This document shows positions 29,768-39,074 of a DNA stretch of 64,000 nucleotides, in pieces. The position numbers and the translations under genes were made by a program. Below the pieces are notes generated by a model. The model was not told where the DNA came from, made no database searches, and saw only the letters and a list, made by a program, of their open reading frames with translations. Every line of letters begins with the position of its first letter. The first letter of the stretch is position 1. This DNA is from CAWGXG01 sp963826505 (GTDB lineage: Bacteria; Chloroflexota; Anaerolineae; Aggregatilineales; Aggregatilineaceae): the NCBI GenBank assembly GCA_963826505.1, contig CAWGXG010000007.1, forward strand, positions 248,001-312,000, read 5' to 3'.

Positions 29768-30310
29768 ATGTTCGATTTCTTTTCGGGACCAATGAACAGC
29801 CGGCAAAAAACGCGCATGGCCCTGATGGCGATCATCGTGCTGACTCTGCCGTGCTACTGCCTCGGAATGGTGCTGCTGGCCTATGCGCCGTCCGGCACGA
29901 GCACGCCGCGCCCGCAGGCGACCAGTCCCACCCTCGGCGGGATCACGATCCAACCGGCGGCCAGCATCACGCCCTTCCTGACGGCGACCTTCACACCCTA
30001 TGGCGCGCCGCTGCAAGCCACGCCCTACCAGCTCTACCTGCCAACCAACACGCCGTTCTACCTGCCGCCGACCCAGGCTCCGTTCCCCACGCTGACGATT
30101 CCACCCAGCCTGACCAGCGCGCCGACCATTACGATTGCGCCGTCACCGACGCTCGCACCGACGAACACTCTGGCTCCGACCGTACCGCCGACAGACATAC
30201 CGCTGCCGACGGCGACCAACGCGCCTGCGCCGACCGATATCCCAGCGCCGACGGCTGCTCCGTTACCTACGGATGAACCGCCCCCGACCCAGGAAATTCT
30301 CAACCCCTAG
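29768..30310 (+). CDS. Single-pass protein with long Thr/Pro-rich tail
   Basis: 180 residues. One membrane helix at about residues 18-42, containing two Cys (LPCYCLGMVLLAY), then about 130 residues dominated by PT repeats, expected to be extracellular and extended. It has no folded domain of its own. Such tails are common on Chloroflexota surface proteins and are seen in three other genes of this window. The start ATG 29768 has only a weak ribosome site. Confidence 0.6.
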   Translation: MFDFFSGPMNSRQKTRMALMAIIVLTLPCYCLGMVLLAYAPSGTSTPRPQATSPTLGGITIQPAASITPFLTATFTPYGAPLQATPYQLYLPTNTPFYLPPTQAPFPTLTIPPSLTSAPTITIAPSPTLAPTNTLAPTVPPTDIPLPTATNAPAPTDIPAPTAAPLPTDEPPPTQEILNP

Positions 30311-30360
30311 TCCGCACCATTCTTGGGCGGCCTCACACTGGAAAGAAGGCTCATTGGTAA

Positions 30361-31437
30361 ATGCCGTTTGACGTGAAAACCCATCTTAGAGAATTGAGCG
30401 CTGCCGCCGCGCCGTCGGGGCACGAAGAGCCAGCGCGCGAGGTGATCCGCGCGGCGTGGCAGGACCGTGCAGATACGTTAGTGACGGAGGGTCTTGGCAG
30501 CCTGATCGCGACCAAATACGGCAGCGGCCCGGAGCCGCGCCACCGCGTGATGGTGGTCGCCCACATGGACGAGATCGCGCTGGCGGTGGCCGAAGTGCGT
30601 GATGGATTCATCCGCACCGTGCCGCTGGGCGGCATCGATTACCGCGTGCTGCTGTCCCAGCCGGTGACCGTCCACGGACAGCGCCCCTTGCCGGGCGTGG
30701 TGGGTGCCGCGCCGCCGCACATGGCCACCGACCGCAAGAAATATCCGCCTGCCGCCGAACAATGGATCGACGTAGGCTTGCCCGCGGATGAGGTTGCCGC
30801 GCTGGTGCACATCGGGGACCTGATCACGTTCGATTCGCCGCTCATCGATCTGAAGGGCGAGCGCGTCGCCGGAAAATCATTGGACAACCGCGCCTCCGTC
30901 GCCGCCGTGACGATCTGCCTGGACGAGCTGACGCGCCGCGCCCATGCCTGGGACGTGGTCGCGGTCGCGTCCACACAGGAAGAAGTCGGCGCGTATGGCG
31001 CGCTCACAGCCGCCTACTACGTCAAGCCGGACATCGCCATCGTATTGGACGTCACGTACGGCGCGCAGAAAGGCGTCGACGACGACGTAAGCTATGCCCT
31101 GGGCGGCGGTCCGACCATCAGCCGGGGGCCGAATTTCCACGCCGCGCTGCTCAAAGCCTTCCGCGATACAGCCAAACGCGAAGAAATCACGCTGCAAGTG
31201 GAGGCCATGCCCGGCGACAGTGGGACCGACGCCTGGTTGATCCAGGTGACCAACGAGGGCGTCCCCTGCGTGCTGGTCGGGATTCCGCTGCGCAACATGC
31301 ACACGCCGATCGAAGTCATCGACACGCGCGACGTGGTGCGCTCCGGGCGGCTGCTGGCGGCGTTCATCGCCGGGCTGGAGCCCAATTTCTTAGACACTAT
31401 CGCCTGGCCTGAGACACACAAGGAGACAAACGCATGA
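30361..31437 (+). CDS. M42 family metalloaminopeptidase, copy 1
   Basis: 358 residues. M42 enzymes form tetrahedral dodecamers (TET) with two metal ions and trim peptides. Metal or catalytic motifs present: VAHMDEI, SLDNRASVAA, STQEEVGAYGA (catalytic Glu-Glu), PGDSGTDAW and MHTPIEVID. First of three consecutive paralogues; the stop overlaps the next start by four bases. No signal peptide, so cytosolic. Confidence 0.9.
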   Translation: MPFDVKTHLRELSAAAAPSGHEEPAREVIRAAWQDRADTLVTEGLGSLIATKYGSGPEPRHRVMVVAHMDEIALAVAEVRDGFIRTVPLGGIDYRVLLSQPVTVHGQRPLPGVVGAAPPHMATDRKKYPPAAEQWIDVGLPADEVAALVHIGDLITFDSPLIDLKGERVAGKSLDNRASVAAVTICLDELTRRAHAWDVVAVASTQEEVGAYGALTAAYYVKPDIAIVLDVTYGAQKGVDDDVSYALGGGPTISRGPNFHAALLKAFRDTAKREEITLQVEAMPGDSGTDAWLIQVTNEGVPCVLVGIPLRNMHTPIEVIDTRDVVRSGRLLAAFIAGLEPNFLDTIAWPETHKETNA

Positions 31438-32473
31438 CGATCGACGTATTGCGTGCGTTGTGCGAGGCGATCGGGGTTTCCGGCGAAGAAGACGCCGTAC
31501 GCGCGTTGATCCTGGACCACATTCGCGACCACGTGGACGACATCCAGATCGACACGATGGGCAATATTCTGGCGCTCAAACGCGGCACCGGCGCGGTCGA
31601 TCTGCGCGTGATGATCGCGGCCCATATGGACGAAGTCGGCATGATGGTCATGGGCGCTGACTCAGACGGCATGCTGCGCTTTAGCGCGGTCGGCGGCCTG
31701 GATGCGCGTGTCCTGCCAGGGACGCGCGTACTGGTGGGTGCGGATAAGCTGCCGGGCGTCGTCGCCTGGACGCCGATCCACCTCAACAAGAGCGATGACG
31801 CCCAGGCAATTGACCGGCTGCGCATCGACATTGGCGCGACGAGCCGCGAGTCGGCGCTGAGCGGCATCGAGCGCGGCGACCGCATCGCGTTCGACAGTCC
31901 GTTTACCGAGCTGGGGCCGACGGTGCGCGGCAAAGCCTTCGACGACCGCGCGGGCTGCGCGTCACTCGTCAAGCTGTTGGAGGGCGATCGCTACCCGTTC
32001 GACCTGTATGCCGCCTTCACCGTGCAAGAGGAAGTCGGCTTGCGGGGCGCTAAAGTCGCTGCGCAGCGCATCGCGCCGGACGTGGCTTTCGTGCTGGAAA
32101 CCACCGCCTGTCACGATCTGCCCCAGGACCCGGACGAACCGGATCAAACGACCATCACGCGCATGGGGAGCGGCCCAGCCATCACCGTCGTGGATCGCTC
32201 GCTCGTCGCGGACCCGCGCCTGGTGCGGCACCTGGTTCATACGGCGGAACGGCACGGCATCCCGCACCAGTTCCGATCGCCGCAGCACGCGGGCGGCACC
32301 GATGCGGGCGCCATCCACAAAACCGGGATCGGCGTGCCGAGCGTCGTCATCGCGACCCCGTGCCGCTATCTGCACAGCCCCTATTTGATCATGAGTTTTC
32401 GGACTGGGAAAACCAGGCGCGGCTGGTGCGCGCCGCCTGCCTGGACCTCACACCGTCTGTTCTGGAAAGGTAG
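31434..32473 (+). CDS. M42 family metalloaminopeptidase, copy 2, one frame break
   Basis: About 346 residues. Motifs: AAHMDEVGMMV, AFDDRAGCASL, TVQEEVGLRGAK, ETTACHD, HAGGTDAGAIH and RYLHSP. Near 32398 a T seems missing; restoring it gives SFSDWENQARLVRAACLDL and a stop at 32471-32473. Without it the last 25 residues are nonsense. Overlaps copy 1, so translation is coupled. Confidence 0.87.
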
Positions 32474-32480
32474 CTAATTC

Positions 32481-33477
32481 GTGGAAGCACTGCTCAAGAC
32501 ACTGGCTGAAACCTGGGGGCCGCCCGGCTTTGAACACCACATTCGCGCCGCGATCCGCGCCGAAGTTGAGGCGCTGGCCGACGAGATCCGCGTTGATCCA
32601 CTGGGGAACCTGATCTGCCGCATCGGGGATGGGCCAAAGCGTGTGATGACCGCCGCGCACATGGACGAGATCGGCCTGATCGTGGCTTACATCGACCGGG
32701 ACGGGTATGGCCGCTTCGCCAGCATCGGGACGCTCTTCCCGGCGACGCTGTTGGGCAGCCGCGTGCGCTTCGAGAACGGGACGATCGGGACGATCGGCGT
32801 CGAGCACCAGGCCACCAAGCGCCGCGATCTGCCCGATCTCAGCGGCTTTTACGTCGATTTCAGCACCGGGACGGACGCCGCCCCGGCGGTCCAGGTCGGG
32901 GACCCGGCGGCCTTCGTCGGGGATGTGATCTGGCGCGGAGACCGCGTGATCGGCAAAAGTCTCGACAACCGGCTCGGCTGCGCGATCCAGATCGAAGCGA
33001 TGCGCCGCGTCAAAGCCGCAGGTACGCCCCATTCCGCCTATTTTGTGTTCACCGTGCAAGAGGAAATCGGGTCGCGCGGGGCGGGTCCGGCAGCCTATGG
33101 CGTTGATCCCGATCTGGCGCTGGTGTTGGACGCCACCGCCACCGGCGATACGCCGCACGGCAGGCATATGGCGATCGCGTTGGGCGGCGGAGCCGCGATC
33201 AAAGTGCGAGATTCCGGGTTGATCGTCCCGCAGGCGCGTGCGCGATCTGCTCGTCCACCGCGCTGAAGAAGCCGACATCCCGGTACAGCTCGAAATTCTC
33301 GAAGCCGCCAGCACCGATGGCCGGACGATCCAGATTGCACGCTCGGGCGTGCCCACCGGCGCGATCTCGTTCCCACTGCGATACGTCCACACGACCAGCG
33401 AAACTGCCGACCGGCGCGATATCCAGGCGGTGATCGACTTGTTCGCCGCCGTATTGACCCAGGACTTTACGCTGTAG
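32481..33477 (+). CDS. M42 family metalloaminopeptidase, copy 3, one frame break
   Basis: About 331 residues. Motifs: AAHMDEIGLIVAY, KSLDNRLGCA, TVQEEIGSRGAG, DATATGD, and after a frame shift near 33233 the AASTDGRTIQIA and RYVHTTSE segments. The start is GTG 32481, seven bases past copy 2. The three copies differ throughout, so they are old paralogues, probably with distinct substrate preferences or forming mixed complexes. Confidence 0.85.
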
Positions 33478-33489
33478 GGGGATGGTGCG

Positions 33490-33603
33490 TTCGAAAAGCC
33501 CCTTTCCCCCACGTGGTGAAGGAAGGGGGAGGCGCTCGAAGTCTCTCCCCGCGTGGCGGGGAGAGATTTACGGAGGGGCTACGGAAACTCAAACGGTCTC
33601 TCA
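33490..33603. repeat. Family B intergenic repeat
   Basis: Starts AAAAGCCCCTTTCCCCC and contains CTCTCCCCGCGTGGCGGGGAGAG, a perfect hairpin. It ends CTCAAACGGTCT (33588-33599). The same 12 bases end the element at 56181-56282. In both cases the next bases form the stop codon of a minus-strand gene. Confidence 0.55.
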
Positions 33604-33963
33604 GGGTTCGTAGCGGCGCGGCTCGAACAGAGGATGCGTGGCCGCCTGCAAGCCGATGTCCACCGCTGCCCGCAGATCGGGGAAACGCGGGTGATCGGCC
33701 GGGTCTTGCGTCGCCATCCAGGCATCCAGCTCACGCGAAATCGTTTCGATATACGTGCGATTGGCGGGCGTCAGGTAGTCGGGCAGAGACATCGCCCCCT
33801 TGTGGAAACCCGCCTCGTCCTCACTCTGATGATATTGCAGCAGCGTCCAGAAAAACGCTGTGTACGCGATCTTGGCGGCAAACCCGCTCCCAGACAGCTC
33901 GTGACTGATGCTGCCCAATTCCGCGAGGCGCTTGTCGAGAAATTCCCAGTTGCGCACGTCCAT
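33601..33963 (-). CDS. Conserved-looking small protein, unknown
   Basis: 120 residues, helical, soluble. ATG 33963 follows GAGGGG. Features: an N-terminal NWEFLDKRLAELG helix, aromatic FFWTLLQYHQSEDEAG in the middle, and a C-terminal PLFEPRRYEP. I do not recognise the family. Its stop codon abuts a family B repeat. Confidence 0.55.
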   Translation of the reverse strand: MDVRNWEFLDKRLAELGSISHELSGSGFAAKIAYTAFFWTLLQYHQSEDEAGFHKGAMSLPDYLTPANRTYIETISRELDAWMATQDPADHPRFPDLRAAVDIGLQAATHPLFEPRRYEP

Positions 33964-34048
33964 AATCAGGTCCCCTCAGATCGCTCGTTCAGGCGGAGTA
34001 TGTCCAGTCTACAGTGATCCAGGGTGGTGTGCAATGCGTGACACGTGT

Positions 34049-35908
34049 CTACGCCGTCTCGAACAAGCGGCGCGCCGCGATCAATCGGGCGGCGCTGTCG
34101 TCCAGCCCACCAGGGCGGTTGCGCGTCAACCACACCGCGCGATATTCCTTCACAATCGCATCCAACTCGGCGGCGAGATCGTCGGCCCGCAGATCGCTGT
34201 CCTCAAGTTGGAACTGCACTCGCCGCGCTCCATGCCGCAGCATCCGCGCCGCCAGCGCGAATTCGCGCCTGACCAGGTCCGCATCCGGAGTCCCCATCTG
34301 CGCGCGACCCAACGAGGCCATGATCTGATCGATCTGCGCGAGTGTAGCGTCGAGCCGTGCCTTGAGCGCGGACGGATCGTCTGGTCCGGCCTGAGGCTGC
34401 TGACCCTGGAGCATCTCCGCCAGCGAATCCTCATAAGACACGAACAGCGCACTTGTGTTTTCGAACAACATGCCCGGCGTCTGGTAGACGTTGCCAAGAT
34501 CGTACGCCAAGCGCCCCATCACCCCGGCGCGATCCTGAAAGGCGAACGCGTCCAGCACGGCAGGCAGGTCGAGGTCGACATTGGGCGCGTAAGCCCAGCT
34601 CAGTGCCGCGCCGTAGGCGAAGCCGAGATAGGAGATGGGCAAGGTTTGCCAGTGACCGTTGTCGCCCCAATCGGTGTTGAGCACACCGATTGCGCCGTTT
34701 TTTAGCCCATTTTCGACCGCGTTGCGGATGTTACCCAGACAGTTATCCGTCCGACCGGCGATGGTGCGCCAGCTTGACGTACCGGGGCATACGTAAAACG
34801 GTATACCGGACGACGCGAACAGGCGCGCCATGCCGGGGAAGTCATGATCAGCTTCGTAACCCCACTCCAGCGCGATGGCGTCGTGCGGCACTTCGGACAC
34901 CAGGTCGGGATACTGGTCGATGATATCGCCCCAGAACTGCATGGTATAGCCGCGCGAACGCACGCGCTCGTAGATTTCCAGCAGAAAATCGAGATACACG
35001 CGGCCCTTGCCCTGTGCCTCGACCAGCGCACGGCTGCGCCCCAGGCCCAAATCGACCGTCTCATCACAGCCCACATTGAACAGGGTGCTGGTAAAGTTGG
35101 GCAGCAGCTCGTCATACAACGTGTCAAGCAGATCGAGCGTCTCCGGCACGGCAGGCGAGAAACTGAACGGCGGCAGGATATTCCCCCAGGGCGACAGGAA
35201 CGGCTCCTCGGTTTCGCCCAAATGACGGTAGGGCGCGTGTTTCAGCCAGCGGTCCATATGGCCGAAACTGTTCTGGTTAGGGACCAGCTCCACATGGCGC
35301 GCCCGGCAGTAGGCGTCGAGATCGAGAATTTCTTCGGCGGTCAGCGGGGACGCGTTGGCCCAGACCTGTTCGTGCTGGCGATAGGCGAAGGTATGCTCGG
35401 TGTAGAGCTGGAACTGGTTGACTTTCCAACTCGCCAGTTTGTCGATCAAGCCGTAGAGCGTCTCCATCGTCGGGACTTTGTCGCGGCTGATGTCGAGCAT
35501 CACACCGCGTACGGGGAAATCCGGCCAGTCCTCGATCGTCAGGCAGGGCAGCGTTGCACCGTGCTGCTGGACGATCTGCACCAGCGTCATCACGCCGTAG
35601 AAGATGCCGGGCAGATCGCGCCCCGCGATGACGATGCCGTTGGTGCTCACGGTCAGGTGGTACCTTTCGGCGTGGTCAAGCGCCTCGTCGAGAGTGAGTG
35701 TCAACGCGGCGGGCAGCGGACCGCCCGCCAGTGTCCAACGCACGCCCGCATACTCTTGCAGTGCGGTCTGGGCACGCCGCGCCGTGACCAACAAATCCGC
35801 CGGATGCGGCCCATGCAGCGCGATCACAGCCTGCGCGGGCAGGGCAAACGTCCCTTGTGTCAGCGTCAATTTTCGTGGGTGTGGCAACAAAATCAGTGAA
35901 GCAGTCAT
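34049..35908 (-). CDS. Glycoside hydrolase family 20 (beta-N-acetylhexosaminidase)
   Basis: About 619 residues. N-terminal GH20b-like domain (residues about 1-130) is followed by the GH20 barrel: EDWPDFPVRGVMLDISRDKVP, LVPNQNSFGHMDRW, and the catalytic Asp-Glu pair in NVGCDETVDLG. Family members remove terminal GlcNAc or GalNAc using the substrate acetamido group. No signal peptide, so probably cytosolic and acting on imported sugars or recycled murein. ATG 35908 and 35923 are both possible; the first fits the family start. The helical C-terminal 170 residues are extra. Confidence 0.82.
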   Translation of the reverse strand: MTASLILLPHPRKLTLTQGTFALPAQAVIALHGPHPADLLVTARRAQTALQEYAGVRWTLAGGPLPAALTLTLDEALDHAERYHLTVSTNGIVIAGRDLPGIFYGVMTLVQIVQQHGATLPCLTIEDWPDFPVRGVMLDISRDKVPTMETLYGLIDKLASWKVNQFQLYTEHTFAYRQHEQVWANASPLTAEEILDLDAYCRARHVELVPNQNSFGHMDRWLKHAPYRHLGETEEPFLSPWGNILPPFSFSPAVPETLDLLDTLYDELLPNFTSTLFNVGCDETVDLGLGRSRALVEAQGKGRVYLDFLLEIYERVRSRGYTMQFWGDIIDQYPDLVSEVPHDAIALEWGYEADHDFPGMARLFASSGIPFYVCPGTSSWRTIAGRTDNCLGNIRNAVENGLKNGAIGVLNTDWGDNGHWQTLPISYLGFAYGAALSWAYAPNVDLDLPAVLDAFAFQDRAGVMGRLAYDLGNVYQTPGMLFENTSALFVSYEDSLAEMLQGQQPQAGPDDPSALKARLDATLAQIDQIMASLGRAQMGTPDADLVRREFALAARMLRHGARRVQFQLEDSDLRADDLAAELDAIVKEYRAVWLTRNRPGGLDDSAARLIAARRLFETA

Positions 35909-36004
35909 TGGCTCCAAGTCCATGTCTATATAAAAACCCCATCGAGCGCGATTATACCCTGAACACAGACAGCGCCGCATCCAACAGACCGCGAAAAACA
36001 CGCC

Positions 36005-36035
36005 TTGACTCTGACGTTACGTCAGGGTTTATCAT
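36005..36035 (+). promoter_or_regulatory. MerR-type promoter with central palindrome
   Basis: TTGACT (36005-36010) and TATCAT (36030-36035) are 19 bases apart, the overlong spacing typical of MerR-activated promoters. The spacer holds the 15-base palindrome CTGACGTTACGTCAG (36011-36025). The regulator gene starts 33 bases downstream, so it is probably self-controlled. Confidence 0.8.
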
Positions 36036-36067
36036 GGGAGAAACCGGTACGAAGAGAGGCGGCAGGC

Positions 36068-36826
36068 ATGTACACCGTCAAGCAGTTGGCCGACCTGGCT
36101 CATATCAGCGTGCGCACGCTGCACTATTACGACACGATCGGGCTGCTGGCTCCCTCGCAGATCGGCGCGAACGGCTACCGTTATTACGATGAAGACGCCG
36201 TGCTCAAGCTCCAGCAAATCCTGTTTTTTCGGGAACTCGACGTCAGCTTAAGCGCGATCAAAGCGATCCTCGACCGGCCCGATTTTGATGTGGTCACCGC
36301 GCTGCACGCGCACCGTGCGGCGCTGCACGACCGCATGGAGCGGCTAAACACACTCATTCAAACCGTGGACAGCACGATTCTACACCTGACAGGAGAAGTA
36401 GCTATGAGCAAGAAAAAGCTCTTCACCGGCTTCACTGCCGAAGAAGAGGAACGCTATACCGAGCAGGCCCGCGAGTTGTACGGCGCGGACGAGGTCAACG
36501 CCTCGTACAAGCGCTGGAACAGCTACACACCCCAACAGAAAGACGCCATCAAAGCTGAAGGTGGAGCCATTTATGCGGACATCGCCGCCGCGATCGAGTC
36601 AGGCCAATCCCCCGACAGCGCGGACGTGCAGGCGTGCGTTGCGCGCTGGCATCAGCACCTGCGCTACTTCTACGAGCCGTCGATTGAGCGGCTGCGCGGT
36701 CTGGGTCAGCTTTACGTGGACAGCCCGGATTTCGCCGCCAACCTGAGTCAATTCCATGCCGAGCTGCCGGCCTTCATGCAGCGAGCCATCACGATCTACT
36801 GCGACGGGTTGGAGGGGAGTGCGTAA
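36068..36826 (+). CDS. MerR family regulator with TipAS domain (TipA-like)
   Basis: 252 residues. Residues 1-70 are a MerR winged helix (YTVKQLADLAHISVRTLHYYDTIGLL..GYRYY) and about 75-105 the dimer coiled coil. Residues 115-252 match the TipAS ligand-binding domain (a globin-like helical fold binding thiopeptides in TipA). An internal ATG (MSKKKLF, 36404) preceded by GGAGAAG may yield the C-terminal domain alone, as known for TipA. The target is probably its own promoter. Confidence 0.87.
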   Translation: MYTVKQLADLAHISVRTLHYYDTIGLLAPSQIGANGYRYYDEDAVLKLQQILFFRELDVSLSAIKAILDRPDFDVVTALHAHRAALHDRMERLNTLIQTVDSTILHLTGEVAMSKKKLFTGFTAEEEERYTEQARELYGADEVNASYKRWNSYTPQQKDAIKAEGGAIYADIAAAIESGQSPDSADVQACVARWHQHLRYFYEPSIERLRGLGQLYVDSPDFAANLSQFHAELPAFMQRAITIYCDGLEGSA

Positions 36827-36834
36827 AAACGGGC

Positions 36835-36880
36835 CACAGAGGGCACGGGGAAATGAGATTTTTTCCCTGTGTCCTCTGTG
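36835..36880. repeat. Inverted repeat, family A
   Basis: CACAGAGGGCACGGGGAAA pairs with TTTCCCTGTGTCCTCTGTG around a short AT loop. It lies between two convergent genes and could terminate both. It is related to the repeats at 20201 and 51031. Confidence 0.6.
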
Positions 36881-36895
36881 TTCGGCGCTGAATGT

Positions 36896-37546
36896 TTACA
36901 GCGCTTGCAGCATGTCGGGGTGAAACTCTTCCAGCGAGCCGAGCACGCGCGCGGCCTGCGCCAGCACGTCGGCGGGCGGACTTTGGTAGTAGGACGGCAC
37001 GGCGAAGACGTGCATCCCGGCGGCGACCCCGGCCAGAATGCCATTCGTAGAATCCTCGAATACGGCAGTCCGGTCGGCCTGCAAGCCCATACGATCCAGG
37101 ATGGCGAGGTAGATATCGGGGGCGGGTTTGCCGCGTGCGAAATCGTCTCCGGAGAGCACCTCGGCGAAGACGCCCTGCCAACCCGCGCCTTCCAGCACCG
37201 CCTCAATCAAGCGGTGACCTGAGCCGGATGCCACGCCCAACGGCAGCATCTCGCTCAGTGTCGCGACGATGTCGTGCGCGCCGGGCAGCAGCGGCACCGC
37301 CTCATGGTAATATGCAACCATGTGGCTGAGGACGCGCTCGATGATCTCCTCAGGCGTGTAGATGTGATCGATGCGCTCCGCCAGGTACTCGGCCCAGGAC
37401 TGCGCGCTGCTGCCCATCACCGCCTGCTGGTCGGCCTCGGTCCAATGCAGCCGCTCGGCTCCGCACGCCTCGATGCGGGCGCGCTGCCACAGCGGCTCAG
37501 AATCGACCAGGAGTCCATCGATGTCGAAAATAACGGCTTCAATCAT
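36896..37546 (-). CDS. HAD phosphatase, beta-phosphoglucomutase-like
   Basis: 216 residues. HAD motif 1 FDIDGLLVDSEPLW (nucleophile Asp9), motif 2 GVASGSGH, motif 3 Lys in DFARGKPAPDIYL, motif 4 FEDSTNGI. The cap domain sits between motifs 1 and 2. ATG 37546 gives the canonical start MIEAVIFDID. It lies 56 bases past pyrF and may be co-transcribed, perhaps for nucleotide or sugar phosphate clean-up. Confidence 0.88.
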   Translation of the reverse strand: MIEAVIFDIDGLLVDSEPLWQRARIEACGAERLHWTEADQQAVMGSSAQSWAEYLAERIDHIYTPEEIIERVLSHMVAYYHEAVPLLPGAHDIVATLSEMLPLGVASGSGHRLIEAVLEGAGWQGVFAEVLSGDDFARGKPAPDIYLAILDRMGLQADRTAVFEDSTNGILAGVAAGMHVFAVPSYYQSPPADVLAQAARVLGSLEEFHPDMLQAL

Positions 37547-37602
37547 ATAAGAAGTGTCCTCGCTCGTATGTACGGCCCTGGGAAAACCATTCCCCGCCCG
37601 CG

Positions 37603-38394
37603 CTATCCGGCAGCGGCCCGGATCGCGTCGCGCAGGGCGCGCGCTTCGGCGGCGGGATCGGTGGCAAAGATGATGCCACGTGACGAGTTGATAATCAAGC
37701 CCTGGCCTGCTGAGTTGCGTCCGGCGCGGACGGTTTGCGCGGCGTCGCCGCCTTGAGCCCCTACGCCCGGCACCAGCAGCGTCATCTCGCCTACCAACTC
37801 GCGGATCTGGCGCAGCTCGTCCGGATAAGTCGCACCAGCGACCAGCATACAGTTGCCGCCCGCGTTCCAGTCCTGGCTGACGCGCTCCGCGACGATCTGC
37901 CACAGCGGCTTACCGTCGACGCGCAGGTCTTGCAGTTCGCCCGCGCCGGGATTCGAGGTGCGGCACAGCAGAATGCAGCCCTTGTCGGTCCGCTCCAGGA
38001 ACGGCGCGAGCGCCTCCCGGCCCAGGTATGGGTTCAGCGTCACGGCGTCGAAACCCATGCGGTCAAAGATGGCGGTCACATAGCCGTGATTGGTCGAGCC
38101 GATGTCGGCGCGCTTGGCGTCGCAGATGGTCAGGATATCGGGATAGTCAGCGCGCAGCAGTTCCAGCGTGCGTTCCAGCGCGCGCAGCCCATCGACGCCC
38201 TGCGCCTCATAGAACGCGACATTCGGCTTATACGCGGCGGCGTAGGGGTGCGTCTGTTCGATGATCCAGCGGTTGAACGCGAACTGATCGCCCTCGAAGC
38301 GGTCCGGCAGGCGCGCTGCGTCCGAGTCCAGACCGACGCAGACCAGCGAATTCACCGCATCCACGCGGCGGTTATATTTGTCTACAGCGCTCAC
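37603..38394 (-). CDS. pyrF: Orotidine 5'-phosphate decarboxylase
   Basis: 263 residues, the longer type 2 form. CVGLDSD near the start, CDAKRADIGST (catalytic Lys-Asp), TLNPYLG and LVPGVGAQGGD (phosphate loop). GTG 38394 has AGGAGGAG upstream and overlaps the pyrE stop as GTGA. Last step of UMP synthesis. Confidence 0.92.
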   Translation of the reverse strand: MSAVDKYNRRVDAVNSLVCVGLDSDAARLPDRFEGDQFAFNRWIIEQTHPYAAAYKPNVAFYEAQGVDGLRALERTLELLRADYPDILTICDAKRADIGSTNHGYVTAIFDRMGFDAVTLNPYLGREALAPFLERTDKGCILLCRTSNPGAGELQDLRVDGKPLWQIVAERVSQDWNAGGNCMLVAGATYPDELRQIRELVGEMTLLVPGVGAQGGDAAQTVRAGRNSAGQGLIINSSRGIIFATDPAAEARALRDAIRAAAG

Positions 38395-39065
38395 CGGCTC
38401 TCCTCCTGAGTCTGATTGCCCTGAGCTGCGCTCCACCCGTGCGGATCGCGCGTCCACGCTTCGAGAATCTCCAGATCCCCCTCGCCAAAACGCCCCAGCC
38501 TGGACGCCTCGACGATGATGGCCGAAAACGGCGTCAGCGGGTGCAGGCGCACGCGCGCCGCTTCAAACGCCTGCGCCGCTTCCGGGAACCCGTAAGACGT
38601 GATGCTGATGCAGTCCTCGACGACCGCGCCCGCCGCCCGCAGCGCTTCCACGCCGGACAGGCTGCTGCCGCCGGTCGTGACCATATCCTCGACCAGCAGC
38701 ACGCGCTTGCCGGTGACATCGCCGCCTTCAACGCGGTTTTGCGTGCCGTGTTCTTTGGCCTGCTTGCGCACGAACACCGACGGCAGGTGCATGGCGTAAC
38801 CCAGCGCGGCGCTGTGCGGGATGCCCGCCGCCTCAATGCCCGCGATGACGTCAAACGAGATGCCGTCCAACGAAATGAGCTGCTGCATCGCGTCGATGAT
38901 GATCGCCCACTGGGTGGGCCAGAACGGCAGCCGCCGGTTATCGACGTAGACGGGCGCGACAATGCCGGATTTAAACGTGATGGGCGCGGTCGGCGTGAAG
39001 ACCACCGCGTCGATTTCCAACAGCGCGCGCGCTGCTGTGGCTTGCAAAGCGCTAGATAACGTCAT
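38391..39065 (-). CDS. pyrE: Orotate phosphoribosyltransferase
   Basis: 224 residues. PRPP-binding motif VLLVEDMVTTGGS near residue 122; FKSGIVAPVYVDNR and RKQAKEHGT loops typical of OPRT. It adds phosphoribose to orotate. Starts nine bases past pyrD and overlaps pyrF. Confidence 0.92.
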   Translation of the reverse strand: MTLSSALQATAARALLEIDAVVFTPTAPITFKSGIVAPVYVDNRRLPFWPTQWAIIIDAMQQLISLDGISFDVIAGIEAAGIPHSAALGYAMHLPSVFVRKQAKEHGTQNRVEGGDVTGKRVLLVEDMVTTGGSSLSGVEALRAAGAVVEDCISITSYGFPEAAQAFEAARVRLHPLTPFSAIIVEASRLGRFGEGDLEILEAWTRDPHGWSAAQGNQTQEESR

Positions 39066-39074
39066 GTTTACCCC

